A stretch of 35,857 nt of DNA from JBEGHD01 sp049334165 (GCA_049334165.1 JBEGHD010000021.1); one strand, 5' to 3'. Shown: positions 1-9,265, counted from the stretch's first letter. Program-made: numbers and translations. Notes: a model not told the origin generated them from the letters alone.

Positions 1-18
1 AGTAATCCCCGAAATTTA

Positions 19-138
19 GAGCCCGAGCCAAACTTTGCTTGGGTGAAGGGCCTCTGAAGCAAAAAGCCAACGATGCGCAGCATTGTGAGGTTTTTAGATC
101 TTGTAGGTCCACCCCACCAGGATCACGTTAGTAATCCC
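19..138. repeat. Dispersed ~120-bp intergenic repeat, copy 1
   Basis: This stretch matches 35736-35853 in layout and in parts of its sequence. Both begin GAGCC, continue through a CCAAAC block and a CTGAAGCAAA block, contain an AAAAGCC...GG(C/T)TTTT inverted repeat, and end in AGGATCAC, 4-5 bases, then GTAATCC. The first nine bases of the window repeat the terminal AGTAATCCC, so another copy probably ends just upstream. The family is inferred from this by-eye alignment. Its function is unknown; the hairpin could act as a terminator. Confidence 0.5.
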
Positions 139-414
139 CGAAGACTTGTCTGAGCAACAGATGAAGATTGACATTGTCTGACTTGCTATTCTGAATTCTT
201 AAAAATTACCATGCTTTAGCTTCGACTAAGTGATTCCCCATTCAACTTTAAGAAAATTCCTACGTGACTGGAAAGCCTTTATCCTTGAGGGCTGCTGAGA
301 GGTGATCGAAAAACTGATAAGTATCATGCTTATCTGCCGAACACTTTTAACCATCACATTCGTTATTAGTATTAGCACTTACTACTTTTTTGAAGTGGCG
401 AAACTAGATTTATT
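139..414. other. Leader/intergenic region upstream of the histidine kinase
   Basis: No open reading frame here looks like a gene. The only signal seen is a weak Bacteroidetes-type promoter: TTCG at 359-362, a 20-base spacer and TACTTTTTTG at 383-392. That would start transcription about 15-20 bases before the kinase ATG at 415. The -7 element has two extra bases compared with TAnnTTTG, so the promoter call is tentative. Confidence 0.3.
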
Positions 415-1653
415 ATGAGTATTAAAAAGATTGAGGACCCGGCTCTTGAGACAGAGGCCGAACGCCTAAGGGCTTTACGTGAATACGAAATTTTGGATGG
501 CACAACAGATGAGGAGCTCAATGACCTGGTGGAATTAGCTTCTGAAATTTGTGAAACACCAATTTCACTGGTGACCTTAATTGACGAAGATCGACAGTGG
601 TACAGAGCCAAAAAAGGCATAGATGAAAACGGTACTTCTCGAGACGTTGCATTTTGCAATTACACTATCCTTCAGCACGAGTTGGTTGAAATTAAGGATG
701 CCACAAAGGACGAGCGAGTGAAGGACAATCCTTATGTCACATCCGATGAAGATCACATTAGATATTATGCAGGCGTGCCTCTCACCAACCGTAATGGCTA
801 TAATTTGGGATCTCTTTGTGTAGTTGACACAGAGCCGCGTGAATTAAATGATTTTCAAACAAAGTCACTCAAGTTCTTGGCGAAACAAGTAGTCAGAAAG
901 CTGGACTACGACCTGGATCAAAAACGCTTGTGCGAACATGCAAGGTGTTTGAAACAGACAAATCAAAAACTCGAACAACTATCGCGACTCAACGTCAATC
1001 TGCTTTCGGCAATCGCTCACGACTTGCGAAACAACCTGGCAGGCTCAGAATCTGTTTTATCGCTCATAAAAGGTCGTGTGGATTTAGGGGAGGAGATGGA
1101 TTTTCTTGTCAATGAACAACTAAAGGGTACTCATCAGGCTTACAAACTTCTTTCGGACATGGTAACCTGGGGATCGAGCTATGTAAAGAGTGGGGAGATC
1201 AATAAAGAAGCAGTGAAGCTCTCAGATGCTGTTGACTCCGTGCTCACCGACCTCTCTGACCACGCCAGTAAAAAGAATTTGAGATTGCAAAACAGAATAC
1301 CAGATGGACTAAGCGTGCATAGTGATCCCGAAATGCTCAAATTTCTATTCCGCAATCTGGTTCAAAATGCACTTAAATTTAGTGAAGGGGGCAAGGTGGA
1401 AGTTGGATATGACCCGGACGGGTCAGCTTTTTACGTGTCAGATCAGGGGCAAGGGATGAGCAATTTGGAATTGGAAAAGCTCTTCTCCTGGGATCGATCG
1501 AAAGTAAAAGTCGGGACAGATGGAGAGCCGGGCTCAGGAATTGGTTTGATGCTGTGCAAAGATTTCGTTGATCGACACGATGGAGAAATTTGGGCAGAGA
1601 GCACAGAAGGCGTAGGTACCACTTTCTTTTTCACCCTGGAGCCAAAAGCCTAA
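415..1653 (+). CDS. GAF-domain sensor histidine kinase
   Basis: This 412-aa cytoplasmic sensor kinase is expected to autophosphorylate on histidine in response to a ligand or redox signal and pass the phosphate to an unidentified response regulator. Residues about 20-165 form a GAF domain. Residues about 190-412 are the kinase core: H-box His202 in AIAHDLRNN, N-box around N318 (RNLVQNALKF), G1 box DQGQGM (343-348) and G2 box GSGIGL (373-378). There is no signal peptide or membrane segment, so the sensed signal should be internal. The H-box is less conserved than usual because Arg-Asn-Asn follows His-Asp-Leu. The gene converges on the MATE exporter with only 10 bases between stop codons. The REC-Crp regulator at 3265-4314 is a possible but unproven partner. 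Confidence 0.9.
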   Translation: MSIKKIEDPALETEAERLRALREYEILDGTTDEELNDLVELASEICETPISLVTLIDEDRQWYRAKKGIDENGTSRDVAFCNYTILQHELVEIKDATKDERVKDNPYVTSDEDHIRYYAGVPLTNRNGYNLGSLCVVDTEPRELNDFQTKSLKFLAKQVVRKLDYDLDQKRLCEHARCLKQTNQKLEQLSRLNVNLLSAIAHDLRNNLAGSESVLSLIKGRVDLGEEMDFLVNEQLKGTHQAYKLLSDMVTWGSSYVKSGEINKEAVKLSDAVDSVLTDLSDHASKKNLRLQNRIPDGLSVHSDPEMLKFLFRNLVQNALKFSEGGKVEVGYDPDGSAFYVSDQGQGMSNLELEKLFSWDRSKVKVGTDGEPGSGIGLMLCKDFVDRHDGEIWAESTEGVGTTFFFTLEPKA

Positions 1654-1663
1654 AGGGGAGGTG

Positions 1664-3034
1664 TTAGTCAGCCTGAAAACTAACTCTCTTCTTGTGCTGC
1701 CATGTTCCTCTTCTAAACCATGCAATGGAAATTCCAGCGGCAATTAAATTAGATATTGGGAAAGCCCACCATATGCCATTGAACGAAAGGCTTGTTTCAT
1801 AGGATAAGAAGTAGGCCAGAGGAAACCGGATAACCCAAAGAGCGATAATCGACATCATCATGGAAGCCAGTGTGTAGCCTGCTCCGTTGAACACCCCGTT
1901 GGTCACTTGCTGCACTCCCAGCACTCCGAAACTCGGGGCCATTATTTTGATGAACATCGCCCCGTTTTCTATTACCTCCGTTTCTCCAGGGACGAAAAAG
2001 GCCGTGAGCTGCTCGGCAAAAACAAACAGGATTACACCAATAGAAGTGAGTCCCCAAAAAGCTACCTTCTGACTCATAATTCCTACTTCTTTTGCCTTCT
2101 CAATCTGTTGTGCGCCCATGTGCTGACCAACCAGAGTAGTGGTGGCCGAAGACAAACCGAGTGCAGGAATAATTACGAAGCTGAGTATGCGAGCTCCAAT
2201 TCCGTAGGAGGCCATCACCATGGAGCCGAAGCTTGTGACAAGCACGATTAATGCAGACATTCCCAGGGCACGCGTAGACAACTCCAGACTCGAAGGCAAG
2301 CCGAGTTTCATCATAGTTTTGACAAAACGGAGGTCCCATCTGAAATCTGAAAAGTTGAGCTGAATTCCGCTTTTACCTCTGTAAATAATGATGAACCCAA
2401 TAAATGCCGAAAGGCCCTGTGTGATCACGCTGGCCATGGCTGCACCAGAAACACCCATTTCTGGAATTGGCCCCCATCCGTAGATAAAAAGCGGGTCGAG
2501 AAACAGGTTTAAAATGACTGTGGAAAGCACCACAAAAGTCGGCCCGATCACATTTCCGATTCCACGCATGAGCGACTGGTAAACGAAAAACATGAAAAGA
2601 AAGATGAACCCGATTGAAGAAACCTGAAAATAATCTACAGCATCGGTAAGAATTTCACCTTCAGCTCCCACAAGTCGCATGAGCGGACCGGAAAAGAAGA
2701 AACCCGCAGCCGCCAAAAGCAGTGAGATAAAAAACATCACCAGATAGGTTTGCGATGTACTGTAGTTGATCATTCTTTGATCTCGCATTCCCTTGTACTG
2801 GGCAACCATAATAGAACCGGCAATGGTAAGTCCAATGCCCAACGAAATAATCAGGAATAGCAACGGAAAGCTCAGAGACACGGCAGCTACAGCACCTGCG
2901 CCAATTCTTCCCAGCCAAAACGTGTCTATCAACTGATAGGTAGTTTGCAGGATATTGGCAAGCACAATTGGCCCCGACAGTTTGAACAGGGAAAAGAGGG
3001 CTTCTTTACTTTCTTCTCGTTGAAAAATGGTCAT
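1664..3034 (-). CDS. MATE-family multidrug/cation antiporter
   Basis: This is a polytopic inner-membrane protein of about 456 aa. Its two-lobed pattern of about 12 hydrophobic segments and its opening motif (LFKLSGPIVLANILQTTYQLIDTFW) fit the MATE family, which exports drugs or metabolites in exchange for Na+ or H+. Length is normal for the family (about 450). An in-frame TTG lies 21 bases upstream, but the ATG at 3034 (protein start MTIFQREE) is the better start. A TAnnTTTG -7 element (TACTTTTG read on the minus strand, 3128-3135) lies about 95 bases upstream. Substrate specificity cannot be read from the sequence. Confidence 0.9.
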   Translation of the reverse strand: MTIFQREESKEALFSLFKLSGPIVLANILQTTYQLIDTFWLGRIGAGAVAAVSLSFPLLFLIISLGIGLTIAGSIMVAQYKGMRDQRMINYSTSQTYLVMFFISLLLAAAGFFFSGPLMRLVGAEGEILTDAVDYFQVSSIGFIFLFMFFVYQSLMRGIGNVIGPTFVVLSTVILNLFLDPLFIYGWGPIPEMGVSGAAMASVITQGLSAFIGFIIIYRGKSGIQLNFSDFRWDLRFVKTMMKLGLPSSLELSTRALGMSALIVLVTSFGSMVMASYGIGARILSFVIIPALGLSSATTTLVGQHMGAQQIEKAKEVGIMSQKVAFWGLTSIGVILFVFAEQLTAFFVPGETEVIENGAMFIKIMAPSFGVLGVQQVTNGVFNGAGYTLASMMMSIIALWVIRFPLAYFLSYETSLSFNGIWWAFPISNLIAAGISIAWFRRGTWQHKKRVSFQAD

Positions 3035-3127
3035 TCTAAAACAAAGCAGCCACAAAATTCCTTTAAGGAACTTGCGGCATATCTTTTAGTTATCGATTCT
3101 TGATTTTCTTATCTCAAAAAGGATTTG

Positions 3128-3135
3128 CAAAAGTA
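3128..3135 (-). promoter_or_regulatory. Candidate -7 element for the MATE gene
   Basis: Read on the minus strand this is TACTTTTG, an exact match to the Bacteroidetes TAnnTTTG consensus. No convincing TTTG -33 box is seen at the usual distance, so this is only a candidate. Confidence 0.35.
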
Positions 3136-3264
3136 GGGCTTAAAATACGACCGTTGCATTTCGACAATGTCAATGGTTGTTAAACTCAATGTTGACTTTT
3201 TCAATCCGTCAAATGAAAGCAACCGAAAATCAAAAGTGTTCAATAGGAAGGCAAGTGGAAAGAG

Positions 3265-4314
3265 TTAAAACCTGAGGTGTTCCAGTTTTGCGGGATCAGG
3301 AATTTTGATGTTTCTTCCTTCAACCACAATGAGCTCCTCTTGCTTAAAATCTCCGAGCGTGCGAACAACTGTTTCTGTAGCGGTTCCTACCACTTTTGCA
3401 AGGTCTTCTCTAGAAATTGGAATTCCCTCTTTAGCTTTTTGCTGACCGTACTTTTCTACAAATTCAAGAAGTCCCCTGGCGACTCTTTTTCTCACCGTGT
3501 CGTAGGCCAAATGGAGCAATCGTTCTTCACTGTCCTGTGCATGTGCACTGAGCATTTTTATGAAAGCCCCAGCAATCTGAGCATTGCTCGAGATGAGGGC
3601 AAAAAGATCCTCTCGCGGTATGAGTTTTAGCGTGGTTTCCTCTAGTGCAGTGGCCGAATCGCGATAAGCACTTTCCTGCAAAATCGGCATGTAGCCGAGG
3701 TATTCTCCATCCGAGTAAATCCCGGTGATCAATTCTTTTCCATCCGTATGTAGTCGATAAGTTTTTACTTTTCCGGATTCAATTAGAAAGAATTTATTTG
3801 GTTGATCGCCTTCGAGGTAGATCATGTCCTTTTTTGAGTAGGTTCTGGAAACGCGGTTCTCGGAAAGTTGTAAAAGTGAATCGCTCTCCCTGGCAGAGTT
3901 TACAAAACTTTCAAACCCACTACCTGCCAAATCCTGCCGGAGCACTTCGCTTCGTTTTAGTCGGCTTTCCACAGCTTGCAAAAGATCCGATTCGTCAAAC
4001 GGCTTTGTGATGTAGTCGTCTGCACCCAGGTTCATCCCTTTTCTCATATCTCCTTTTTCTGCTTTGGCGGTGAGAAAAATGAAGGGAATGGAAGCCGTTT
4101 CCTTGTGTTTACTCAAAAGAAAAATAACTCCGTAGCCATCGAGTTCCGGCATCATGATGTCGCAAAGAATGAGGTGAGGAGGATCTGCCAGAGCTTTGTC
4201 GACACCTATCTTGCCGTTTTCTGCCTGTGTCACTTCGTAGTTAGCCAGCTCAAGAAACTCCACGATGTTTTCTCTTACATCTTCATTATCTTCTATGACC
4301 AGGATTTTTTTCAC
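3265..4314 (-). CDS. Response regulator receiver fused to Crp/Fnr-type transcription factor
   Basis: This 349-aa protein is a DNA-binding transcription regulator in the cytoplasm. Residues 1-120 are a receiver domain with acidic pocket E8/D9, phospho-acceptor D52 (LCDIMMPELDG), T82 and K104 (TKPF). Residues about 150-260 form a cyclic-nucleotide-binding-like jelly roll (RTYSKKDMIYLEGD onward). Residues about 270-335 are a Crp-type winged helix with recognition segment TATETVVRTLGDF. REC-Crp fusions put a Crp-like output under phosphorelay control. No cysteine cluster for an Fnr-type iron-sulphur centre is visible. The start codon is GTG at 4314 (protein MKKILVIEDN). The cognate kinase is unknown; the one at 415-1653 is nearby but not in the same operon. 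Confidence 0.9.
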   Translation of the reverse strand: MKKILVIEDNEDVRENIVEFLELANYEVTQAENGKIGVDKALADPPHLILCDIMMPELDGYGVIFLLSKHKETASIPFIFLTAKAEKGDMRKGMNLGADDYITKPFDESDLLQAVESRLKRSEVLRQDLAGSGFESFVNSARESDSLLQLSENRVSRTYSKKDMIYLEGDQPNKFFLIESGKVKTYRLHTDGKELITGIYSDGEYLGYMPILQESAYRDSATALEETTLKLIPREDLFALISSNAQIAGAFIKMLSAHAQDSEERLLHLAYDTVRKRVARGLLEFVEKYGQQKAKEGIPISREDLAKVVGTATETVVRTLGDFKQEELIVVEGRNIKIPDPAKLEHLRF

Positions 4315-4368
4315 AGCCTCTTCAATTGATTTGATTTTTTCTCAGGGTGAAGCTTCTTTTTATGATAT

Positions 4369-4399
4369 CAAAGGTAAACTCCTCTGTGAGCAAAGCAAG
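4369..4399 (-). promoter_or_regulatory. Candidate Bacteroidetes promoter for the REC-Crp regulator
   Basis: On the minus strand the -7 box is TACCTTTG (4369-4376), an exact TAnnTTTG match. A CTTG (4396-4399) lies 19 bases upstream and could serve as the -33 box. This would give a leader of about 45 bases before the GTG start. Confidence 0.45.
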
Positions 4400-4448
4400 A
4401 AAGATTTAACACTGCGCTTCATTTTTCAGAGAATAACTGAAAAAAGAA

Positions 4449-4477
4449 AGGCCCGATTACAATTTGCAATCGGGCCT
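4449..4477 (-). terminator. Intrinsic terminator after the T9SS-exported protein
   Basis: A perfect 10-bp stem (AGGCCCGATT / AATCGGGCCT) with a 9-base loop is followed on the minus strand by a T-rich run (TTTCTTTTT). It lies about 27 bases past the stop codon of the minus-strand gene at 4504-5442. Confidence 0.85.
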
Positions 4478-4503
4478 TCAGTCTCAAAATGAGTAAAGTG
4501 AAA

Positions 4504-5442
4504 TTATTTTTTCACTACTCGTCTTGTCATAATGTCATTGTCCATAACAACGCTTACAAGATAAACTCCGGCTTGCCAATCAGAAGCTGAAAGAGTTTCT
4601 ACTTCTTCAGAAGAAGTAGTTACTTCTTTAGAGTAAACCAGTTGACCTACCATGTTTCTTACCTCAATTGTGTAAGGCTCAAAACCATCAGTTGTTACTG
4701 AAAGGTTCAACTCCTCGTTGATTGGATTTGGAAATACTTCCATATCCATAGCTTTTTTATCTACCGATCCCACGTGGGTGATGTCACCAGCATTACCAAC
4801 TTTCACGTAGTCCATCAAAAGGAAGAAGTCGTCATCTGAGTCGTGTAGGAAAGCGATGTAAATAGTTTCCCCTTCGTAATCAGCCAAAGAGAACTCACGG
4901 TGAACCATGATTCCGTTAGCCAATGGATCAGTCGATGTTGGGTCTCCTACCCAATTCCCGTGAACTACTCCATCGCTGAACTGAGTTGGATCGTCATTGA
5001 TGTTTTGAGCGTAGTGCTCAAGAGTGTCGGTGAAGCTCTCAAGCTCTGTGTCGGTTGTTGAAACCAAAACAGTGTAACCGTCCATGTAGAGGTAACCTTG
5101 CGCTGGAGCAGCTGCCCACGCAACGCTCGTGTTTGCGTCAACTTCCACTGCTGAAGAAATCAGCCAGTTTCTGTTACCTGGCGCAAATCCTTCAATCCAG
5201 GAAGTACTCTGCGCGTGAATTGTGCCCTGATAAGGTCCTGTGGCATTCACAGTGTCTACAAACCAGGTTGTGAAACTTGGATCCACTGCTGGTGTCAAAC
5301 CATCTTCATCAATAGCAGTCCATCCAGAAGGAAGTCCTGGAGATGCGAAGTCCTCATCGATTGTTAGTTGTGCAGATGCAAATCCGCTAACCATAAGAAG
5401 TGCTGCTATAAAGCAGGCTTTTAAAGTGTAAAGTCTATTCAT
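4504..5442 (-). CDS. Secreted choice-of-anchor-J/adhesin-like protein with T9SS sorting domain
   Basis: This 312-aa protein should be exported through Sec and then the type IX secretion system to the cell surface or medium. Residues 1-24 form a signal peptide ending FASA. Residues about 25-215 resemble the cleaved-adhesin/choice-of-anchor-J jelly-roll family (DEDFASPGLPSGWTAID near the start, an SSAVEV strand, then SLADYEGETIYIAFLHDSDD). The last 80 residues are a type A T9SS sorting domain: VFPNPINEELNLS, then VRNMVGQLVYS, then WQAGVYLVSVV and a basic tail (RRVVKK). It is a monocistronic gene with a strong terminator. The ligand is unknown. Confidence 0.88.
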   Translation of the reverse strand: MNRLYTLKACFIAALLMVSGFASAQLTIDEDFASPGLPSGWTAIDEDGLTPAVDPSFTTWFVDTVNATGPYQGTIHAQSTSWIEGFAPGNRNWLISSAVEVDANTSVAWAAAPAQGYLYMDGYTVLVSTTDTELESFTDTLEHYAQNINDDPTQFSDGVVHGNWVGDPTSTDPLANGIMVHREFSLADYEGETIYIAFLHDSDDDFFLLMDYVKVGNAGDITHVGSVDKKAMDMEVFPNPINEELNLSVTTDGFEPYTIEVRNMVGQLVYSKEVTTSSEEVETLSASDWQAGVYLVSVVMDNDIMTRRVVKK

Positions 5443-5648
5443 AACGTTAATTTAAATTTGGGCGTAAGCTCGCTAACATTTCAGACAAGAGCAAAACTTT
5501 ATTCTGTAATTATGTTAAAGCTCTTATGCTAGTGTCGGAAGCGCGTGCGGCCTCAAGGTTTAGCTGGAAGATGAACCAGACCTTTTAAACTGATAGCTGT
5601 GAGTGACCTATTATTTCGTTCTACAGTGGTTTGATACCAAAAATGAAT

Positions 5649-5676
5649 TCCAACCCTCTGTGGGTGTAAGGTTGGA
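5649..5676 (-). terminator. Probable terminator of the carotenoid operon
   Basis: The 7-bp stem TCCAACC (5649-5655) / GGTTGGA (5670-5676) lies just past the crtY stop codon. On the minus strand a short ATTTTT run follows after four bases. The weak T tract lowers confidence. Confidence 0.5.
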
Positions 5677-5679
5677 TTC

Positions 5680-6858
5680 TCAACCTTGGATGTTATTGTC
5701 CCGTGGATGGCTCCTGGAAAAACTTCGAAGAAGTGCCTTTGTGAAGGGTAGCTTTTGAAAAGAACTCATGATCTTAATCTCTTGCCAAAAGTTTGTCTCT
5801 TCGTCTAAAAAGCGCAAAATCATTGACGGATCATTTTTACTGTACATGTTGCTAAAAATGCGCTCTCCAAGGTGATTATTTTTCCAGAGCACATCCAAAA
5901 ACAAGGAGTCGTATTTTCTAAATCGAGTGTTAAAAAGCTCGTGGTCTGGAGATTTGTTTGCTTTCAGATTCTCAATCAGTTTGTTGCTGTATCGTTCAGC
6001 GTTTTTAAAAGAATAACCCGAAGACGGCTTCACCCACGAACCAGCAGTTCCTATTTTAATGACATTCTTCGTATTCGCTTGATGAAAGGGATAATTACTC
6101 ATTGGAATTACACCTTTCTCCTGATCTGTGATCTTGAAGTTTTCGACACCCAAAACTTCTTTAAGGTACTTATGCAAGTATTTGTCGTAGCCGGAGTCAT
6201 CAATGAGCTCAGGAGAAAAAAAGGTGAATTCCACAAGGGCTTTCTTTTCTGAAAATGGCAAAATATAAGTGAAGCTTGTCGACTCTGGCCACTTCAGCCT
6301 AAAGTCCATCATCATAAACGAATTGGGGTCGAAAACACTCTTTTCAGTTTCTATGACCCAGCCCTTAAAATGTTGCAGAAGCCGGATGTACTTGTCTTTT
6401 GCTTCATAGAATTTCTTGTCGACCCGACTATCAAAAACGAGTTTTGACAGGTAGGAATTCTCCAGGCCATAAATAGTGGATGGTTCTCCTTCTTCTATTC
6501 TATCGACTTCATCATTTATCCAGGTGAAGTTTTTTGCCTTTGACAGCAAGCTTTTGGTGTGATTGTAAAAATCCAGCGCGCCTACCATTTTGTATTGGTA
6601 GTCCTTAAGGTCGAGATTGAGCAGTTTTTTGGAATTGGCGAACTGAGCTTTTTGCCATGTTTTGGTAACAATTATATCCCATTTTCCATTTCCTTTTTCC
6701 CAGAAGCACCAGGTGCGATCGTTCTGGTTTTTCTCATCTTTTTCTATGATTGCGATTGAAGCATCATCAAAGTAGGGGTCTTCACTCATCGCCACAGCCA
6801 GCTGCAGTCCAGCTGCTCCGGCACCTACTATTGCAAAATCATAAACTGTATGCGACAT
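5680..6858 (-). CDS. crtY: Lycopene beta-cyclase family protein
   Basis: This flavoprotein (about 392 aa) should form a beta-ionone ring on lycopene, giving gamma-carotene or beta-carotene. It acts at the membrane. The N-terminal Rossmann motif VGAGAAGLQLA and the DRTWCFWE segment are typical of CrtY-type cyclases, as are the downstream EFTFFSPE and the GTAGSWVKPSSGYSF motif. The length is normal. An in-frame TTG lies 12 bases upstream; the ATG at 6858 is preferred. The start overlaps the end of the cruF-like gene by 20 bases, so the two are translationally coupled. With cruF and crtD next to it, the likely product is a monocyclic carotenoid of the saproxanthin/myxol type. Confidence 0.92.
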   Translation of the reverse strand: MSHTVYDFAIVGAGAAGLQLAVAMSEDPYFDDASIAIIEKDEKNQNDRTWCFWEKGNGKWDIIVTKTWQKAQFANSKKLLNLDLKDYQYKMVGALDFYNHTKSLLSKAKNFTWINDEVDRIEEGEPSTIYGLENSYLSKLVFDSRVDKKFYEAKDKYIRLLQHFKGWVIETEKSVFDPNSFMMMDFRLKWPESTSFTYILPFSEKKALVEFTFFSPELIDDSGYDKYLHKYLKEVLGVENFKITDQEKGVIPMSNYPFHQANTKNVIKIGTAGSWVKPSSGYSFKNAERYSNKLIENLKANKSPDHELFNTRFRKYDSLFLDVLWKNNHLGERIFSNMYSKNDPSMILRFLDEETNFWQEIKIMSSFQKLPFTKALLRSFSRSHPRDNNIQG

Positions 6859-7495
6859 AGAAAAAAGCAAAGAAGATTAATTGCGCTGTGTAAAGATGGC
6901 AGGAAAATATAAAATCCCCTTTGACTTTGAGTTTCTGATATCCCAGAATCATGAAAAAAGAAATGAGATACCACGCAACGTAGTTGTCTATGGGCGCTTC
7001 TCCACCTTCGAATTCCCAAAAATCGAAAACCGGAGCAGGTAGTTCAATAAAGAAATCGAGTAACACCATTAGTCCTGCACCGATTATCGATTTAAAGAGA
7101 TAATGAACTTTGAGCCGATCCACTATGGCTGCACAACTCATGATCAGGACGGCCCAGTTGATTCCGATCAACAGCGGAACTCCTCCCAGTTTGTAACCGA
7201 GATTTTCACCATAAGCATAGTCTCCGAAGAAAAGACCGTAGTTAACCCCGAGCCACTCAAGAAAAAATCCACTCATGAATATTGCGACAAAAAAGCCAAT
7301 TCTTTTGAGCGAGTTGACCGGAAAGTTAATGGCCAGCAAAACTGCGATAATCATCAGGTTTAGTTCTGTCTTGGAAATAAACCACTCAAAATAGCCCAGG
7401 CTGATTCCGATGAGTGCCGCAACCTGAAAAGCCCAGAGAACGACTATTGAAGCAAAGCGTTTGAGGTTGATTTGATTTTTTAAAAGCAAGTCCAT
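6839..7495 (-). CDS. cruF: Carotenoid biosynthesis membrane protein, CruF-like 1',2'-hydratase family
   Basis: This 218-aa integral membrane protein has about seven hydrophobic segments. Conserved features such as FFLEWLGVNYGLFFGDYAYG and GINWAVLI match the carotenoid biosynthesis (DUF422/CruF) family. CruF hydrates the 1',2' double bond of the acyclic psi end of a carotene. Its ATG shares one base with the crtD stop (TAATG), and its end overlaps crtY, so all three are one transcript. The family call is firm; hydratase activity follows from family and context. Confidence 0.85.
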   Translation of the reverse strand: MDLLLKNQINLKRFASIVVLWAFQVAALIGISLGYFEWFISKTELNLMIIAVLLAINFPVNSLKRIGFFVAIFMSGFFLEWLGVNYGLFFGDYAYGENLGYKLGGVPLLIGINWAVLIMSCAAIVDRLKVHYLFKSIIGAGLMVLLDFFIELPAPVFDFWEFEGGEAPIDNYVAWYLISFFMILGYQKLKVKGDFIFSCHLYTAQLIFFAFFYVAYSL

Positions 7496-8961
7496 TAGGC
7501 AGATGGGATTTCGTTCGTAGCAATTTTTGCTGAAAGCAAGCAGAGCGGAATCCCTCCACCAGGATGCACAGATCCTCCGCAGAAATAGAGGTTTTTAACT
7601 GAAGACGAAAAGTTTGGGTGACGCAGAAATGCAGCGAACTTTGAGTTGCTTGACGTCCCATAAAGCGATCCTCCGTGAGAGTTAGTGTTGCTCTCAATAC
7701 TTATTGGATCAAGTCGGTTTTCGGTAACAATGTGCTGAGTGATGTCGACTCCAAGTGTGTTCTGAATTTTATGGATGACATATTTTCGGGCTTGCTGAAA
7801 AACCTCCTCTGTGTATTGACCTTCATTCACGGGCACATTGATCATCACAAACCAGTTTTCACAACCCTTGGGCGCGTCTCTCGTCTCCTCTTTGCTCGAA
7901 ATATTAATGTAAACTGTGGGGTCATCAAACAGTTTCTTTGTTTCGAAAATGCTCTCGAACTCCTCCTTATAGTTGTCAGAAAAAAGGATGTTGTGCAAGT
8001 CGAACTGTGGAAATTCGTTGTTGATTCCCCAGTAAAAAATGATGGCCGAACTAGATCTTTCCTGACTTAAAATTTTCTTTGGCTGTCGAGCTTCCTTTAG
8101 TAAATGCTTGTAAGTGGAAAACACGTCCACATTTGAGACCACCACATCAGCAAGGTGATCGACTCCGTTCGCTCGAACTCCTTTTGCTTTTTTGTCGTCA
8201 AGTAGAATCTTTTCGACTTTCGAATTGAAGTGGAAATTGATGCCCTGCTCTTTTGCCAAACGATAGAGACTCTGTGATATCTCGTGCATCCCACCTTCGG
8301 GAAAGTAGGTACCAAGTTCCATTTCAAGATGAGGTATCATTGACATAATCCCCGGTGTGGAGTAGGGAGAAGAGCCATTGTAAGTAGCAAATCGATTGAA
8401 GAGCTGCACGAGCTTTGGGTGATCAAAATATATTTCGTTTACCTGGTTGAGCGATTTTCCAATATCGAGTCTTCCGGATTTCAGGAGCGATTTAAGGGTA
8501 TTGACCGATAAATAAGTCTTTGCGTTGTGAAGGGATTTTTTGAGAAAGATATCAGCAGTCAGCTCGTATTTTTCCGCATTTCGGTTTAGGTATTTTTCAA
8601 TTTTTTCTGATGATTCATCGAATGTCTTAGCTGCTTGATCAACAAACTGCTGCTTGTCGGCACTGGCAGAAAAACGAGTGCCATCGCTCCAGAAGTAATT
8701 GCAGATTGTTTCTTTTTGGCGGTAGTTGAAGAAGTCTCTGGGGTTTTTTCCAAACAGCCTAAAAAGTTCATCAACGAGATGAGGCATAGTGAAGAGTGAG
8801 GGTCCCATGTCGAACCTGAAGCCGTCCAGATTTTGCGCATGGATCTTGCCTCCAGCGTACGAGTTGGCTTCAAAAACATCTACTTCGAAACCTTTGTTTC
8901 TCAATCTCAAAGCACTTGCCAGCCCGGCAATTCCGGCTCCAATAATTATTGCATTCCTCAT
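7495..8961 (-). CDS. crtD: Carotenoid 3',4'-desaturase (CrtD-like, CrtI superfamily)
   Basis: This 488-aa FAD-dependent oxidoreductase carries the dinucleotide motif IIIGAGIAGLASALRL (5-20), the FEANSYAGGKIHA segment and the C-terminal bacterial carotene desaturase signature YFCGGSVHPGGGIPLCLLSAK. The MGPSLFTMPHLVDELF and ETICNYFW segments resemble Bacteroidetes 1-hydroxycarotenoid 3,4-desaturases more than phytoene desaturases. It would add a 3',4' double bond after CruF hydration. It is the first gene of the three-gene operon. Phytoene synthase and the phytoene desaturase CrtI are not in this window and must be elsewhere. Phytoene desaturase is the main alternative call. Confidence 0.85.
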   Translation of the reverse strand: MRNAIIIGAGIAGLASALRLRNKGFEVDVFEANSYAGGKIHAQNLDGFRFDMGPSLFTMPHLVDELFRLFGKNPRDFFNYRQKETICNYFWSDGTRFSASADKQQFVDQAAKTFDESSEKIEKYLNRNAEKYELTADIFLKKSLHNAKTYLSVNTLKSLLKSGRLDIGKSLNQVNEIYFDHPKLVQLFNRFATYNGSSPYSTPGIMSMIPHLEMELGTYFPEGGMHEISQSLYRLAKEQGINFHFNSKVEKILLDDKKAKGVRANGVDHLADVVVSNVDVFSTYKHLLKEARQPKKILSQERSSSAIIFYWGINNEFPQFDLHNILFSDNYKEEFESIFETKKLFDDPTVYINISSKEETRDAPKGCENWFVMINVPVNEGQYTEEVFQQARKYVIHKIQNTLGVDITQHIVTENRLDPISIESNTNSHGGSLYGTSSNSKFAAFLRHPNFSSSVKNLYFCGGSVHPGGGIPLCLLSAKIATNEIPSA

Positions 8962-9265
8962 TTGGGGCTACTTGTAAATAATTCAAGCAGATAACCGGCC
9001 CCGTTCTGTTTTGTTTGAGAAAAACAATTATTTATTAAACATAATTGCAGCAAAAAGCACCATGAGAAAAAGTGTGAATTTGAGTTGGTATTCTTGGTTC
9101 TTGAGATTCAGGAAGGTTCAGCTTTTCGTACGAACTCAATACAGAAAATTTTCATTTTATGCTTTGTCAGTAAAAACAACTGATTATCTTTGCACCCCTC
9201 TAACGGAAAAGACGGATGAGTCTTTTTTGGGGAATGGCTTACCGGAGCCATTTAAAATAAAAGCT
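8962..9265. other. Divergent intergenic region between crtD and tRNA-Pro
   Basis: This 304-base spacer contains the tRNA promoter (9163-9192). No convincing TAnnTTTG box was found for crtD. A plus-strand frame runs through the spacer and into the tRNA gene, but it looks random. Confidence 0.5.
9163..9192 (+). promoter_or_regulatory. Promoter of tRNA-Pro
   Basis: TTTG (9163-9166), an 18-base spacer and TATCTTTG (9185-9192) make an exact Bacteroidetes sigma-ABfr-type promoter. It lies about 75 bases before the mature tRNA 5' end. Confidence 0.75.
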
